A stretch of 64,000 nt of DNA from Dicaeum eximium (taxonomy: Eukaryota; Chordata; Aves; Passeriformes; Dicaeidae), in NCBI GenBank assembly GCA_013396995.1, contig VWZP01007456.1, positions 2,195,231-2,259,230 of the forward strand, in the 5' to 3' direction. Shown here in pieces: positions 36,549 through 51,005 of the stretch. The position numbers were made by a program, and so were the translations under genes. Positions within the stretch are counted from its first letter, which is position 1, and each line of letters opens with the position of its first letter. The notes under the pieces were generated by a model, which was given only the letters and a program-made list of their open reading frames with translations, was not told where the DNA came from and did no database searches.

Positions 36549-39500
36549 CTGAAAAGAGAAAGCGATACCAAGAAAATCATCTTGTGCCATGCAATGGAGC
36601 TGGCAACCAGTGCTTGACCTGTGACTGTACCAGGAAAGTAGGGAACAAGATTTCAGAGGCCAAGTACACAGTTTTGGTAATTGTCATGATCTCTGGTGCT
36701 CACAACAATTATGGCTGGACATGTATTTTGCATCTAATAATTTATCTCTTTAATGTCCTTCAGTATTTCCCAATCTAGAGAGAACTCAGGAAATGCAATT
36801 TCTATTTCTAATACTGCTATCCATCTAAAGAGACACTGGAAAACTATTTTCACTTCTTTTTGCCTCCATTTCTCTTTGTATCTCTTCCTGTTTTTCTCAC
36901 TGGCTGAAATGCCTCAGTGAAAATTTCTCTGGGGGAAAATAATGAGAATTGGAAACCCTGAAATATTTTACAAACTCATCTTCACTCAAAAAAAAAAAAA
37001 ACCAAAAAAACCCAAAAAGCTTGAAGGATTTTATTTTGGAATAATTACTTTTTATTTGAAAACCCTTTAAAAAATATTTGGGTTTTTTCTTAAGTTAAAA
37101 TAATTTTAAACAAAATTTGACTATGAATTAAAATAGTATATTTTAGATTAAACAGAGGTTTTGGTCACAGGTTCAAAAAATTATGATTCACCAAAAATCA
37201 AGTTTCAAGTTAAGATTCAATACAGGGACTGAATGAAAGTTTGTTCCTTACTCTTTTGTTCTAGTCTTTTATCCACTGTAAGTACTTGCAGCTGAAGAGA
37301 GTTACACAAATTCATTCAAAATCTCATATAACACCCACCATGAAAATCATCTGACTTTGTTCTTTTGCATTATTATGGCTGCAATACTGTAAACAACTTT
37401 TGTATGTGTAATTGCAGTAGATAAAGTAATAAGTAGTAATAACCACAATATTTGTACAAAGGAATTAAGGAGGTAACACAATTCTGGCAGGGAGCTAGAC
37501 CATAGGAATTAATGGAAAATTCTGACATAAGGTCTTCTGACCTTCACTTATCTGAATTAATTCAAATGCAGTTTCCCTTTCTCTTCCTTTTCTGTATGGC
37601 ATGATCCTGCCAACACGCCTTTGTTTAAAACCACAGGCATCACTTTTACTCCACTAAAAAAAAAGGTATTTCCTTTTCAGTGTTTCTCTCCTTATCAAAG
37701 TTTTCCTAATGTACAAACAATGTATTATTTCATAAAGCTGACTGAGCTTGCTTCTCCCTCATTGCACTGCTGCTTCTGCCCCTGTCAGTGAAGGGCTGGA
37801 TGCTTCCTTGGGGATTGCAGAGACTCCTCACTTTTTCTGGGCAGGTCCTTCTGGGCTAGATCTGAGCCCTAGGCTGGGGAGCTGTGGTGGAGACAGCAGA
37901 GCACAACAAATCCAGCTTTGGACATGATCAGGCTTTATAAAAGGCAAAGCTCAGGCCTTTGCCTCTTTCTGAACTCATAGGAGTCATATGGATGAATCAT
38001 CTGCCAAATCAGCCCCTGTGCTCTTGGAAGCAAAGCTGAGAAGCAAAGCTTTCTAATGGGTGACAACATTGCAGCAGGAGAGAACATGCTATGCGGTGGT
38101 GGAGACACGTTCTCTGGGAAGAGAAGTGCTGTCTTCAGAGTTTCCCTCCATTTCTCCCCTCATAAACAGTTTGTTTGCTTTAAAACACAGTGCTGAAACT
38201 GTTATTGTTTTAATTAGAACAAGCCACAGTCACCAGATTCCAGAGGAATTTGTGACATAAATGTGGTTAAAATGCTTTCGTTGCAGCTCTCCCTCTGGGG
38301 AGATGTGAGTTTCAGTCAGCTTTTGTTCCCAAAGCCTCACATGGCTGGGGTACCTGATAAATTATAATCACTGGAATTATGCATCTGGACATGTTGGCCT
38401 CTGGGGTTTTTGTATGGATTTCCCTTTCTTTTATGGATTCACCTATGTATCTTCCTTACATTAGCAAGAAAAATGCAAGGATCACTAGACTTAAATATGA
38501 TGACTTAATATTGTACCAAGCATCCCTGAGCAGAGTTTTTAACTAGCAGAAATAGAACCCCTGAGAAGCAGCCAGAAAACCCCATCTCTTCAGCTGGGAG
38601 CTAGGTGGGATGGGGGAAACAGCACCCACCAACCAATTGGTTGTTGCTGTGAAAACACAAGCTCTTTCATTTAGAAGCTGATAGTGAACACAAATGAGGA
38701 AAAAGGCAAAACTACCTGATATTCTAATGGTGTTTGAGGCCCCCGTTCACTGGACATTGTGCAAGCAGAGGAGACGCCAAGGGCTGGTGTCCGTCCCCCT
38801 GCCACAGCTGGTCCCTCACCAGCCTCCTCTTCAGCTTGGGGCCTGAGACCCTACTGCTGCTCACTAAGAAATTCATGTCCCTGCTTAATAAAAACCTTTA
38901 TGGAAAGTAACTCCCTACACATGCTATGTAGTACAGTGCAGAGCTCCTGAGCCAGCAACTGCAGGAAGGAATGCTCTCACCATTCTGGAATCAAACATGA
39001 GTGGGGACTAGAAGAGGACATCCCTGATAGCATCACTGCCTCCCATCATTTAGTCATGGTCAGGGAATTTAAACATTTCCTGCCCTCCCAGTGTGAATCT
39101 CGACCACGATCTTAGTGTTCTTCAGGCGCCACACCACACTGATCTTGGGCTTCGACTCCATCAGCACTTCAGCTGGCTCAGACCAAGGCTTTTTATTTCC
39201 CCATATTAGGAAGAAAGAGGCTTGGTGGGTTGCTGCTTTTCTCCCCACAGTGAGTGTGCTTATTTTGTAATGTTACCATACCAAAAAGCTAAATGCTTAA
39301 ATAGACCACGTAAAACAGCAACAACTGCTGTGGCAACCAGCTTTGCCAAATACGTCCAAGGTTCCTGCGTTATTAATGTGCATTTACAGCAATATTACAA
39401 GTACGGAGCTTATTTGGAAAATCAGCTGAACAAAGTCTCCTGAGAACTTCATATTTGAGGCTTGTTATCTCAACCCGGATTAAATCAAGCTGTGTAAAAT

Positions 39501-40336
39501 TCCTGTAACAAGAAAGGTTAGGCAGAGGTATTTTATCCTTATTGAAGCATCTGAAAATATTGTAAACATCTGAAGCTTGCTTCCAGGTGGTCTGGTACAA
39601 ACCTTCTCCAATTATTCTAGGTCTGCTTAATTAAAGCTCATGTGTTTGAAAGACTGCCAGCTGCTGTTTTGACCCATATACCTGTGACTTTTGTCCTGGA
39701 GGAAGTGCCTTTATGTGATAATGGCAGTTGTCTCCCATTTCCTGCAGCCAAAGCTGCTCAAAACAGTTTCAGGAAAAAAAAATCCTACTGAGGAAGCAAA
39801 GCATATTCTTCACTGCATTTAATTAATTCTTGAAGGACACTGTAAGAGCACTGACTCAGCAACCTGCCTGCCTGTCTCAGAAATAGCTAAAGAAGCACAG
39901 GTTGCCTGTTACCTGGGAACTCTTGCAGCAGAAAACCTCTGTTCCTGACACATTTTCATCCTCAAGCTGTCCCTTTTTTTGGTCTTTTTTTCCTCAATGT
40001 TTCAAGAGAAGTTTAGAACAATAAAAAGAGTTCCCTAAGCTGATCCTGTTATTCCTACAGAAAAGTTGTAAACCAGACCTGTTAAGTAAGCAGTGATCAC
40101 AAAGTTCATGCTAAGTTTCTTTTGTTCGCTCACGCACGGGTAGTAGTGAGATAATCTGAAATGCTGATTACATTAAACACAGGAGGGATCTCAGATCCTG
40201 GCTTCCTTGATGGAAAAAGTTGGGAGAGGAGTATGAACCTGAAAGCACTGAGCAAAAATTATAGCAACTCCACTGGATGAGCTGAAATGTTTTTCAGGAT
40301 GGAATAAAATAAAAAAGAAAAGCCACATAAAACACT

Positions 40337-40374
40337 GAGAAAGGAAAGAAAAAGAAGGGAAAAGAAGGGAAAAG
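40337..40374 (+). repeat. Polypurine tract
   Basis: Thirty-eight purines in a row (GAGAAAGG...GGGAAAAG) with a partly repeated GGGAAAAGAA unit. Such tracts can form triplex DNA in vitro; no function is implied. Confidence 0.85.
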
Positions 40375-41914
40375 TACGTAAGAACTCATGTTATTAAAGA
40401 ACGTGTCTATTACTGGATATTTGCCGGAGAAAGAGTTAAAGAATGTCAGGAAGGAGAAATATGATATAATTTAGAAAGCATTCTGTGGAAAAATTATTGC
40501 AGGGAAGGAGGGTATTTTCATGGGGCACTAGAAAGCTGATTCAGCTGTGTTTGACTCTGGTTTTGGCCTGGTGTATGTTTATAATGCTGATGAAATGCAA
40601 CAGCTAAACAGGACTTCTGACCCTATATTTTATCTTCCATATGTACTGCTGTAATGTGCTGTTCAGGATCTGATACCGCCTATTGATTTCAGGATAGCCA
40701 AGCCAGATCCAATAAGTTGTTCTTACTCTATCCTCCAAGTAAGAGTTTGTAAAAACACACGAAGAACTGGCTCAGTGACACTTAATGACTGCTCACAGGC
40801 TCAGTAATGATAAAGCCAGGCTTGTATTTTGAGTTTAATTAAGTAGTGGATGGTAAAGAATCCATAAAACAAACGGGAGCAATAAAGCCATGTTGTAGTT
40901 AAAACCAGCAATTGATCGTTGTTTACACAGAGGGAAAGGACATCTTATTCTTGTGGGCTGTTATCCTTCATTTCATTTAATGAGTCCTGAACCTGCTTCA
41001 CCACAATTAGTCACATTTTTAAGAATGGGAAAGGTGAAAAAATCAAATTGTCCTGGTCACTCTAGGATGAAGACCCACCTTTTTACACTGCAATCATTAT
41101 CAGTATCACTTGTTCAGCTTTCCCCATATGTAAAAAAGGGGACAGCACCTTGCATTGACAGGGAAACAACATTTATTCCTTGTTATTAAGAAGTGTTCTG
41201 AATTTTTAGCAGTCATGTACCAATATATCTCTTTCTTCTAAATAAAATGTATACAAATTCCAGGCAAAGGAAGAGACCAGCAATGGGAAATAGTATTTTT
41301 GTACACAGTTCACTCTTGACCCAAATCTCTCATCTTCTGGTTCCTTCCTGGTGACCTTGTTCCTGCACTGTTTGTGGTCTGCTTATTTCCTTCTCCCCAT
41401 GCTTCATGGCTTCTGATCACAGAGAAGGGTATATATCAGACAATATCCCCCAACTCCATCTACAAGCTTCTGTTTCTGATTATCTTGCAGATGTTAGGCA
41501 AGTTGTAGACAGTAGATGCTAAAGCTTTCTTGTCCTCTCTCTAGCCTCTGGTATAGCAAATATTTAAATATTGTGCTCACTCTTGCTGTCATGCTGACCT
41601 GCTTTGTAAAAGAGTATTTGAGTGAGAGGCAGAGGAGGGTTTTATTTCATTATTAATTTTCTCATCCTGTGGCCCAGCAGAACTCCAAAACCATGTGAAT
41701 CTCATTGCTCTTTGTTAACAAAGATGGATTTGAAAATAAGCTATCACCTTACTGTATTGGTTAGATTTCCAAACACAGGAATTCTCTGTTTTGCCTGTCT
41801 TGGTTCTACAAAAGATTCTACAAAAGATTCTTCAAAATATGTTTCTGTCAACTTGAATTTTACTCCAGATTCTGAACCTGGGGTGGGTCAACCATGGATA
41901 TATGCACAGATTGA

Positions 41915-42596
41915 GGAACAAAATTCTGGAGAGCAGCACTACAAAAAAAGGGTCCTGGGGGTCCTGTTGATGGCAAGCTGAATCTGAGCTAGCAGTGCCC
42001 TGGCAGCCAGGAGGGCCAGGGGTGTCCTGGGGTGCATGAGGCACAGCATCACCAACAGGGCAAGGGAGGGGATTGTCCCCTCTGCTCTGAGCTGGAGCAG
42101 CCTCACCTCGAGTGCTGGGGGCAGGTTTGGGTGCCACAATATAAGAAAGATATAAAACTATTAGAGATCATACACAGGAGGTCTACAAAGATGGTGAATG
42201 GTCTGCATGAGAAGTGACTGAGATCACTTGGCTTTTTCAGCCTGGAAATGAGGAGATGGAAGGGAGACTTCACAGCAGTCCACAGATTCCTCATGAGGGG
42301 AAGAGCCGGGGCAGGCACTGATCTCTTCTCTCTGGTGATCAGCAATGGGACATGAGGGAATGGCATGAAGCTTCAAGTGAAGTTTGAGTTGGATATTAGG
42401 TAAATATTTTTTCACCCACAGGTTGGTTGGGCACTGGAACAGGCTCCCCAGGGAAGTGGTCACAGCACCAGCCTGACAGAGTTCAAGGAGAGTCTCGTGT
42501 GACTCTTGGGGCTGTCATGCACAAGGCCAGGAGTTGGACTTTGATGATCCTTGTGGTTCCTTCCAACTCAGGATGTTCTATGCTTCTATGAATTTT
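41915..42596 (+). mobile_element. CR1 LINE, 5'-truncated copy with 3' end
   Basis: The left part matches the end of the CR1 reverse-transcriptase frame (GTCCTGGGGGTCCTG..., CTGGCAGCCAGGAGGGCCAG, CTCACCTCGAGTGCTGGG). The right part has the CR1 tail (GGTTGGTTGGGCACTGGAACAGG, CCCCAGGGAAGTGGTCACAG, CCTTCCAACTCAGGATGTTC) and ends in the octamer-like TTCTATGCTTCTATGAA. Frames are broken by indels, so it is dead. Inserted sense to the + strand, antisense to ARHGAP28. The 5' boundary is approximate. Confidence 0.92.
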
Positions 42597-44377
42597 TGGA
42601 CCAAAAGGGGTTGTCTACTGAATCTTAATATTTAAAGACTTAAATGGGAAAAGATTTGTAATTTTGACAGGAATTAAAAGTTTTGTTTATTTAATTATAT
42701 TTTGTCTGCAATTCATTAAGGTAGTGACACAAGTCAGGAGACTGAGTTGCAGAATTTGCATGCCAGTGGTACCTGCCAACATTTAAAAATGTGTTTCACC
42801 TTGGTTTTTTCAGCTGCCTCTTACGCAACATCTTTGTAAGTGGCAGGGAAGTTCCCTGCTGTAACAAAGGCCTCTTTGTGGCCACTCTTCAGCCAAGCAT
42901 GGAGATTGCAGAAGAATCTCTCTCTGTTTGTGGGTTTCAGTGTGAGGGCTCTCACAATCAAACCCTTTGAGCTAGGGGAGTCCAGGGAATATATTCTCTA
43001 GGTATTGCCTGCTGGCAACAGTGACCTTGGGGACATAACCCAGACCTCTCCTCCACACTGGCTACCACATCACTTCAGTGCTGGCCTGATGCAACAGAGA
43101 CAGTGCACTACATGGCTGCAATGTGTCTGTGAAAATCTGAAAGGGACTCTATTTCATCTTCTTTCTCCTAACAAAGCTATTGCTAAAGGGCAGAAGGGGT
43201 TCCCAAATGATTAACAAGAGTATGTTCTGTTAACCATTTTTTTTCAAGTTAATTGGAAAGAATGCTTTTCATATACGTTAAGAAGAAGCAGTATAAGCCA
43301 GTTTTCAATGCTGATGACTTAAGAACATGAACATGGCAGAATATGTTACAAGTAATTTTCAGTGGGTATGGGCAAGATAAGAAACATCTGACATGTCCTA
43401 CAGGAGGCAAAAGCTGGACATGAGCAGCTGGTTCAAACACCTTGAATATTTAAAACACATATTTATTGCTAGAAGTGACAAATTCTTTTGTTATGTTGAT
43501 GCTTGCCTAAGACCTATTCCTTCTATATGAAAAACAAATTCATGTATCCAGGGTAGGACAAAGTTTTCCAGGAGCAAACATAGGCATGTGGGCCATGTAC
43601 TGTGGGCTTAGAAAATCCTGTGCTTCCAGAAAATGTTTGTTCTATTGTGCCTTTACAGTACAAATGACTGGTGTCTGAGCACGGAACCCACTGGATGTCA
43701 CACTTTATCAGTCAGAGCTGATGAAAGGCTCCAGGAGCAGCAGGCTCACTGCACATGCACTGTACAGTTTATCCACTTCTGTTGAGTAGATGCTTCCGTA
43801 AATTCCATCTGGCACTCACCCAGAGAGATCCCAGTTAGCTGAGCACCCCAAAATCCAAGGCAAACCCTTCAGATTCCACCTGAACTGAACCTGAATATAT
43901 GTTGTGTGGCAGCTCTGGGTGTACTACTATAACATTACTAGTCCTTGGCATGAATTACTCACTGTAGGCACATAAATAGCATGAGGCAGAAGTGTTTTGT
44001 TCTGCAGTTCAGGGCAAGCAGTGTCTTAACTAAAGCAGCAAGCAAAGATGGTCAGGAGCCACATGAAGGAAAGGGAGAGCAGGAAGCACAAATATATTAG
44101 ATTCTGTCTAAACATTGGTAGTGCATGAAGTGTGATGCTGTTCAGTGCATGCACTCAGTCCCTCCTCAGGGAGCTATCTGTAGCAGTGAGGAAGACCTCA
44201 CAAAAGGCAGTGGAAAAGCTGTCATGGTCTTTTGCTTCCTACTGCTCTGGTAGTGTCAATTCTAAGGTAGCCAACAGCCCTGTAAGCACTCCCTGGATAC
44301 AGTGTGGTCTCATGTCAGCTGGAGTACATCAGGCCACTGTGCATCCTTCTGCATGCAACTACAAGTACCAAGCAGTT

Positions 44378-44396
44378 AGGAGGAGGAGGAGGAGGA
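44378..44396 (+). repeat. (AGG)n microsatellite
   Basis: About six AGG units in tandem inside intron 1. Confidence 0.9.
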
Positions 44397-47084
44397 AAGT
44401 AATGTGCAGACTGATCCTGAATATTTTTTTCACAATAAAATTGATAAGCCTCTGCCAGCAACTCACATTTAGCCAGATTAATTATTTATAACACAACAGG
44501 ATACAGTTACAACTGCAGGAAATGCACAGGTTCAAGAGCTCAAATGGGCTCAAATCATTCACCAAGCAAAGAAGCAAACCAAGTAAAATCCATGTGAGAT
44601 GTAAACTTGATAACATTAGAAGAGTTTTGGCTCTAGAACCACAAATTAGGGTTTTTAAAGAAAAATAAATATTAAAATACTCGGCAGATACAATGAAGCA
44701 CTGAAATATAAGGGGTCAAATTTTCTACAGTTTTCAATACACCTTCTAACATTGTCTGCATTTCTGATGAAAATGTGAAAGAATATACATTTTCATTTTT
44801 ATATCATTCTAGAGGAGCTATCCTTTCAACCAGCATGATTATTATCATCATTAAAAAACAGTAATTGTACGACTTTCTGAAACACTTCAAAAGATAAAGT
44901 CAGTCATTTTGGTTGATTTAAGGTAATAGCATAAGGAACTGGACTATGTTGTCTATTGGATGGTATCTTATGAAACTGTATACATTGCAAGTGTAAGCAC
45001 TTTAAGGTCCTGATATAAGCAATGGAGGGAGGCAGATACATCTAGAGAGTGAACATGTAAACAGGACCTTAAAGTCATGCAATATGTGTTTGAAGTTTTC
45101 TTTGTGCTTAGTTTTAAGTGAAGTCCAGCTGTTACTTTCTTCCTTCCTATAATTAATGAATGCTTTTAAGTAAATGTCACCACTCCACCCATTACCCTTT
45201 TTTAAAGGCTTCAGGACCTAAGCAAACAAGCATTACTTGAGTTATTGGTTTTTCCTTTAGATATTTTTAAGGTATATTGAAGGCCATGGCTGAGCTACAA
45301 AATATGAGTAAGTAAACTCTAATGTATTCATTTACATTTTCGTCATGAATGGTATTCATGACAAAATGTTTTGAACATTGGGCTTAATAGTATTCACAGG
45401 ACTGGACAGAAGTAATGTAAAGTAACACACTGAACTTTTAAAGCTAAGGAAAACACTACCTTTAAAGTCATTTTATTGAAAAAAATGCATATTCACTGAA
45501 TATATTTTTGAATCTTTTGCTAGAGATACATAACTTCATATTGTTGTGAAAATCATGGATCAGAGGTACTTCCAAACCACTAGGACTCCAGTGAGAGCTG
45601 GAAATGTTAGACTAAGACACACTTCTTCACAATACCCATAAAATGGCAAATACCAGAACAAGAAAAATCACCTTTTGAATGGGAAAACTAATACATGATG
45701 CACAACAGCTTTCCAGTTTCCTTCAACTACCATTTCGTTCTCCTGCTTATATGATTTTTGAGGTTTGTCTCAAATATTTCATCCATGAGGACTCTGAGGA
45801 AAGCTATAACATGCAAGGTATTTCAAAGCTAGGTTTTCAAATATACTGCAGCTCCTGAAGCTCTTAGAGCTACAGAGCTATTAATATTTACAAAACATGG
45901 TGCCCCAGTGATGCCAGTAATTCTGAATCCAACAAGCAGCCCTGTTGAAGTCAGCCAAGTGACTCCCGTGCGTAAAGTTTGATTTTCTTAACATTTTTTT
46001 AGTATTGATGCTGGGGGAGTAAGATGTAGCTCTTGGAAATCTCTCAGAAAAAAAAAACTCTTGTTGAGAGGAAGACTTCAAGACTCAGAAGACGTAGAGG
46101 CATGGTAGTATCTTAGTTTGAAGCATCTTAACATAGGTACAAAATGTCCATTCACATTCTCCTGGGAAGTAGAAACCTTAGATGGCCCAGAACTGCACTA
46201 GAAATTTCCTCAGCACCTTTTGCAGACATCATGTATTACAAGAAGGGATTACTCTCGATTTTTTGACATTTACTGTTTTGTACTGGCTTTTTGTAAGCTC
46301 TTCAGGGTTTGCACCAGATTGTGCTGGGACAATGGAAAGAGGACTTTAGAGAATTGCCTCTCTAAGCTGTGTTGAGTACTTCCCTGCCAGTCACAGCCCA
46401 GAGTCTGAACCCAGATATCAAATCATCATGCAGTAGAGAACAGCAGAATTTGGTAATTATCAAAACACCTCAATCACTCCCTGTATCACTTCATTCATTA
46501 TATAGGCAAGAGCTAATTCATCGTATCACAACTCCAAAGACATCATATAAAAATTATGGAGGCAAGTGAAATGAGATCTCCAACACAACACAGATGTTTT
46601 GTTACAGAAGAGGGTTAAAAATACAAGTGCTACTTCGTGACTTAAAGCTATGGTATACTGTGAGTAAAAGGACTGCTTCTCTAAGTCCTACAGAGCTTGG
46701 CTGAAGTTTCTATCTGAGCTTTGCAATCCTGTGCATATTCTTGGCTAGATAACTACTAAAAAGTAATTCATATTGCTATGCAAACATAGTAAATCATGTC
46801 AGGAAGCTCACATACTCATGTCAAAGGAGTACAACGAAGCTGTCGCTGTGGCCTCTGTCATTGTGGGTTCATGCTCCTCTTCCCACACCTGCCTAGATAA
46901 GAGAGCCATGATCCACAACAGGAGGCGAAGATTCATCGGGCATTCATCCATCTTTTAATGATTGTGTTAGATCTTTCACTGTGCAGGCACTTTATGAATG
47001 TTGTGAAACTGTAATGCTATCCTTCCCATAAGGACACCAAATTACTTATCCATGCTTTTGATATAATGCATCTTGGCTGAACTG

Positions 47085-47300
47085 CTGCAGCTCTCTCTCT
47101 CTCTGGATCATTTCCAGTCGAGGGCTATATTTACGTCAGTTACAATTGATTCAAAATGCTTCCACAGGATCTTGAACAGGCTAACACATCTTGGTGAGTT
47201 TAATCCAAACCAGATGACATACAGCTTTCCAGTAAAACAGGGAATAATTGTGCTTGTACCTCTAGTTCTTTGGTTTGAGTCGGTAGCCCAGGTTGGTATT
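47085..47300 (+). mobile_element. Decayed LINE reverse-transcriptase C-terminal fragment
   Basis: The text TTACAATTGATTCAAAATGC, followed by TTCCACAGGATCTTGAACAGG, resembles the part of L2/CR1-group LINEs that encodes a QL.LIQNAA.R.L motif. A second patch, CTTTCCAGTAAAACAGGGAA, fits the later HWLPV-type region. The frame has stops, so it is a fossil. The call rests on pattern memory and the family is uncertain. Confidence 0.4.
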
Positions 47301-50300
47301 CAGGCTCTGCTTGGATCAGAACATGTCTTGGACTTCCAGGTGACTACAGATTATGCTTCCAAAAAGGGACTGAGGCAGGCCTTAGTTTGGAACTCCTGTT
47401 TTCAGGAAAGACTGAAGATTCCAGAGCACAAATCCTATGGACTTACAGGAAAGTAAGCGCTCCTGCTCTCAAAGTCAGTTTTGACTTAGGCCTTTAAGTC
47501 ACAGAGGAACTTTTGAAAATTATGCCTTCAACTTAACTGTATATTATTACACTCTTTGTCGTTGGAGCTCTTTTTTCTGTGGCATTAATCTTGCCCAATT
47601 TTCTGGGACTTTGACCACCTAAATGCAAGCCTTATCTTTTAAATTTGGCTTTGATTAACACAGCTGTTATTTATTTTTTGCTTGGCAGGATTTTCTGCAA
47701 GACTGCCATAAAGTCAGCCTGCTTGTACTGTATTCTACTGTTAATCTCCTTTTCATTTATGATATACAGTCATAGTATCCTGAGGGGAAGATTACTATAC
47801 ATTTATATGCACTTGTACTCACATATAAATAAATGTATGAATACACAAAAAAGATGGCAACAAAGAGAGGGAACATTTTAGTAATCTCCTAAAAGCCATT
47901 GTGAAAAAGTCTAGATAACACATAAAATGGAACGTTTTATACAAAATGAAACAGGGGATCGACATTAATCAGTTGCTTAATGAAAGCATAATTCAAAATA
48001 AGAAATGGAACAGATTTTCTTCAAAGAAATTGGAATTGTTTGGGTGGGAGAAAGATCTGTCAAATTAGGAGACTGCTATATCATTATGATAACTTACACA
48101 CTTCTCACCACCTAAGGTTTTCCAAAATAATGCATCTGAAGAGACTTTCTAGTAAGAAGTAATTAAAAGAGCTGAAGAAAATACAATATTGCTTAGAGTT
48201 GCTAGGTTAATTTCCATCAGAATTTGATCATCATCTCACAACCTCAACAGTGGAGAATTTGTAACTGTCTAGAAACATCTACATTTCTGTGCTTCACAGA
48301 GATGTTCTGAATTAGGAATCATTTTGCAATTTTCATGTAAAGTGCTCCCTTAAAAAGCCCTAACATGTAGGAGTGAGCTGCCTTTTCATGGTATATACAT
48401 GATCACCTTCACTGGGAACAAGCAGAAGAAAATCCAGTGATGGGAGATGCTTCAGATTTCTTTCACTCATATGAGAAATGGGTCACAAAATCAGAAAAAG
48501 GAGCTTGGACGATAATTTATGTAGATAAACTGTATCTCCCATCCTGAAAGAACACTGCTGGGATTTGTAATGACACTGTATTCACTGACGAAATATTGGT
48601 GCTAGCAGTATAATTATCCTGTAGAAATTTCTCAGTGCTGATTTGACTAACTTTTCTAAACAAATCAATCAAGAATCTAGGGAGCAAAAGTCAAATCTCC
48701 AGAGAAATTAGCTGCCTGGATTTCCTTTCAGTGAGACTTCATATTTGACAAGGGAAGAAGAAAATAGTTGCTCTTTCATCCTGCTCAAAGTCAATGAAAA
48801 TCAATTATGTACTCATCATCTTGACCATGGTCATCATTTTATGCTGCTCTGCAGCATCTGATGCCATTTCAGACTTCCCTTTGACCCCCAGTACAGGCCT
48901 CATGCTGCCCCTATGGAGGAAATAACAGGGTAAAAAATCCTTGAAAAATTTTCCCCAAGGCAAGGAGTATTATTTCTGCTGATGGTCATGACCCCAGCAC
49001 ATGATATTTTGCTGCAGGGGGACTTTGGAACCAGGAAGGTTGCAATGGCCATTTCAGTATGTGAGAAAACTGTCCCAGGGCAAGAACAGCTAAAAGAAAC
49101 TCCTCAAGCTCTCCTGATGTTTACTCTGGAGGTGCAGAGCTGTAAGTGTCATGCCAGCCAGCCAGTAGGAGAGAAATCCCCTGGAATCCTTGTGCAACAG
49201 AGGAGAGAGCCTGTTTGCGAGTGTTGGGTTGACGGTCTATTGTGTAGATTTATTTAGACTATATAAACAAGCTTCTAGTTTCCTTAAAACTATGTGGACA
49301 AGTCCTAGTTTCCAAGTCTCTTGAATTTCTCCTGTTTCATTACTAGGTAAACAGTTTTAGCTGCTCTTCCCCACCAGTATCCTGCCACGCTGGATTTTTA
49401 CCTGTTATCAGTTAGAAGCACTTTCAAACTGAAAGTAGACATTAGAAAGAGACTGCACTATCTGCAAATCCTTGTCTGCCAAGTGTACGGGGCAGAGCCA
49501 AATTTGAAAAATGAGGTTTAGGATAATTTATTTGTGAATGTAGAAGCCTTTTAGCTCATTTACCCATGTAATCTCTGTGAATGCATCACTTAAATTGTCA
49601 GACCTGGATTTCCTCCCATGGAACAAATCATGTTTCTTCTTTCCTTATAGTTAGGTTTGCATAAAACTCTTCTTGTGCAAGTTAGAGTCTGGCCATGACA
49701 CTGAGCTAAAATACAAGTAATTGCCATAAACAACTATGTGACATCAGAAGGCAAAAGTTGAAAAAGGCAGATTTCTGACCTCAAATCAAATGAGAGCAAA
49801 ATCAGGAAAAACAGTGAACAATCCAATTTGAAGTGAAGGTTCTTCTCTCTCTGGAATATTATTCCAGGGGAACATGTTTCATTATAGAGAAAAACAGATT
49901 AAAACTTCCTAGATGCACACCTTAATAATAAAACCTTGAAAGGGCTTACATTAATGGATTTTTGAGGCACATTTTCATACAGCTTGAGTCAAACAAACCA
50001 TGCATATGCCCCTTCTGAAGTTGCTTACACTTGCACTGTGTCCAGTTGTTTTTCTACAGTGGAACATTTTTTTGTCCCCCCTTTCCTGCCTGGTAAAGCT
50101 GGAAAATTCCACTAGTGATAATTCTGACAGCTCACTCCCCGTCCTGTCGCTCCTTGTTTAAGAAAGCAAGAGGGAGGGAACACGGTCTGAAAGGCTGAGA
50201 AATTACTGATTTAGTAAATTCTACAAAGTCTTACCTCAGAGCAGAATAGAGCCTTGGTGTTATCCTTAAAGGAGCAGAGTAGAGTCTTTCTTAAACCTAA

Positions 50301-50919
50301 CTTCTTCCTGCTCCTAGTGGCAGTGAATCCCTCCTCAGCCTATAATCAGCAAGTTGCATGTTCTGGGAGCTATCTGACAGCCTGTGACAGGATATTCTGC
50401 CTCTAGTCACACAAGGGCTGCGGGAACAGAGTGGTGGAGCTTCTGGCCCTTCTGGGAAACAGACTGACACTGCTCCATCACTATTTAAAGAGCAGATGCC
50501 TTCAGGATAAATCCTCTTAGTATGTTTTCCTGTTTGTGTCAGAACTTAAACCTTTTATCCGTTTCCTAAGAGGAGAAATAAAAAAGTAATCAGCACTAAG
50601 CTGCTCTGTAATTCAGGAGAGTCCCTGTGGGGTGGTTCAGAAAAAGACAGAGCCAGCCTATGTGTTTTCTTCTAAAGGGATATGAGACACTGTCATTAGC
50701 ATAATGCAGAAGCTCAGAAATGGCCAGATGCAAGTTAATGGGGAGCTCTTTCTGCATGGAGATGGCTGCTCCACCCAGAGGAGAAGCCTAGTGAGGAAGG
50801 AGAAGGGAGTCAGAGTACAGCTGTTAAGAAATCAAATATTTATGGGGAAGCCTTTCTTGCTTTTCTTACAGTGGGCTGATCAGTGGGGGGCCTAGATGAA
50901 TACTGAAAAAAGCACTCAC

Positions 50920-51005
50920 CAGGTTTATATGAATAGCGGCCCAGAATTGCGTTGTGGCTCAAGATGAGTGAAGTCTTGAGATTCAGGGATGGTTTTGAGC
51001 TGCAG
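50920..51005 (-). other. Cryptic exon-like segment in ARHGAP28 intron 1
   Basis: An 86-base segment with a strong acceptor (CCTCATCCCCCAG) and a full-consensus donor (CCTG|GTGAGT). One frame is open across it, but its phase does not fit E1 or E2; inclusion would shift the frame of E2. It could be an alternative 5' UTR exon, a poison exon, or chance. Confidence 0.2.

Noticed and set aside
36341..36778. A 145-codon open frame on the + strand over E2
   Set aside because: It is the reverse-strand shadow of ARHGAP28 exon E2, whose own frame is clearly conserved.
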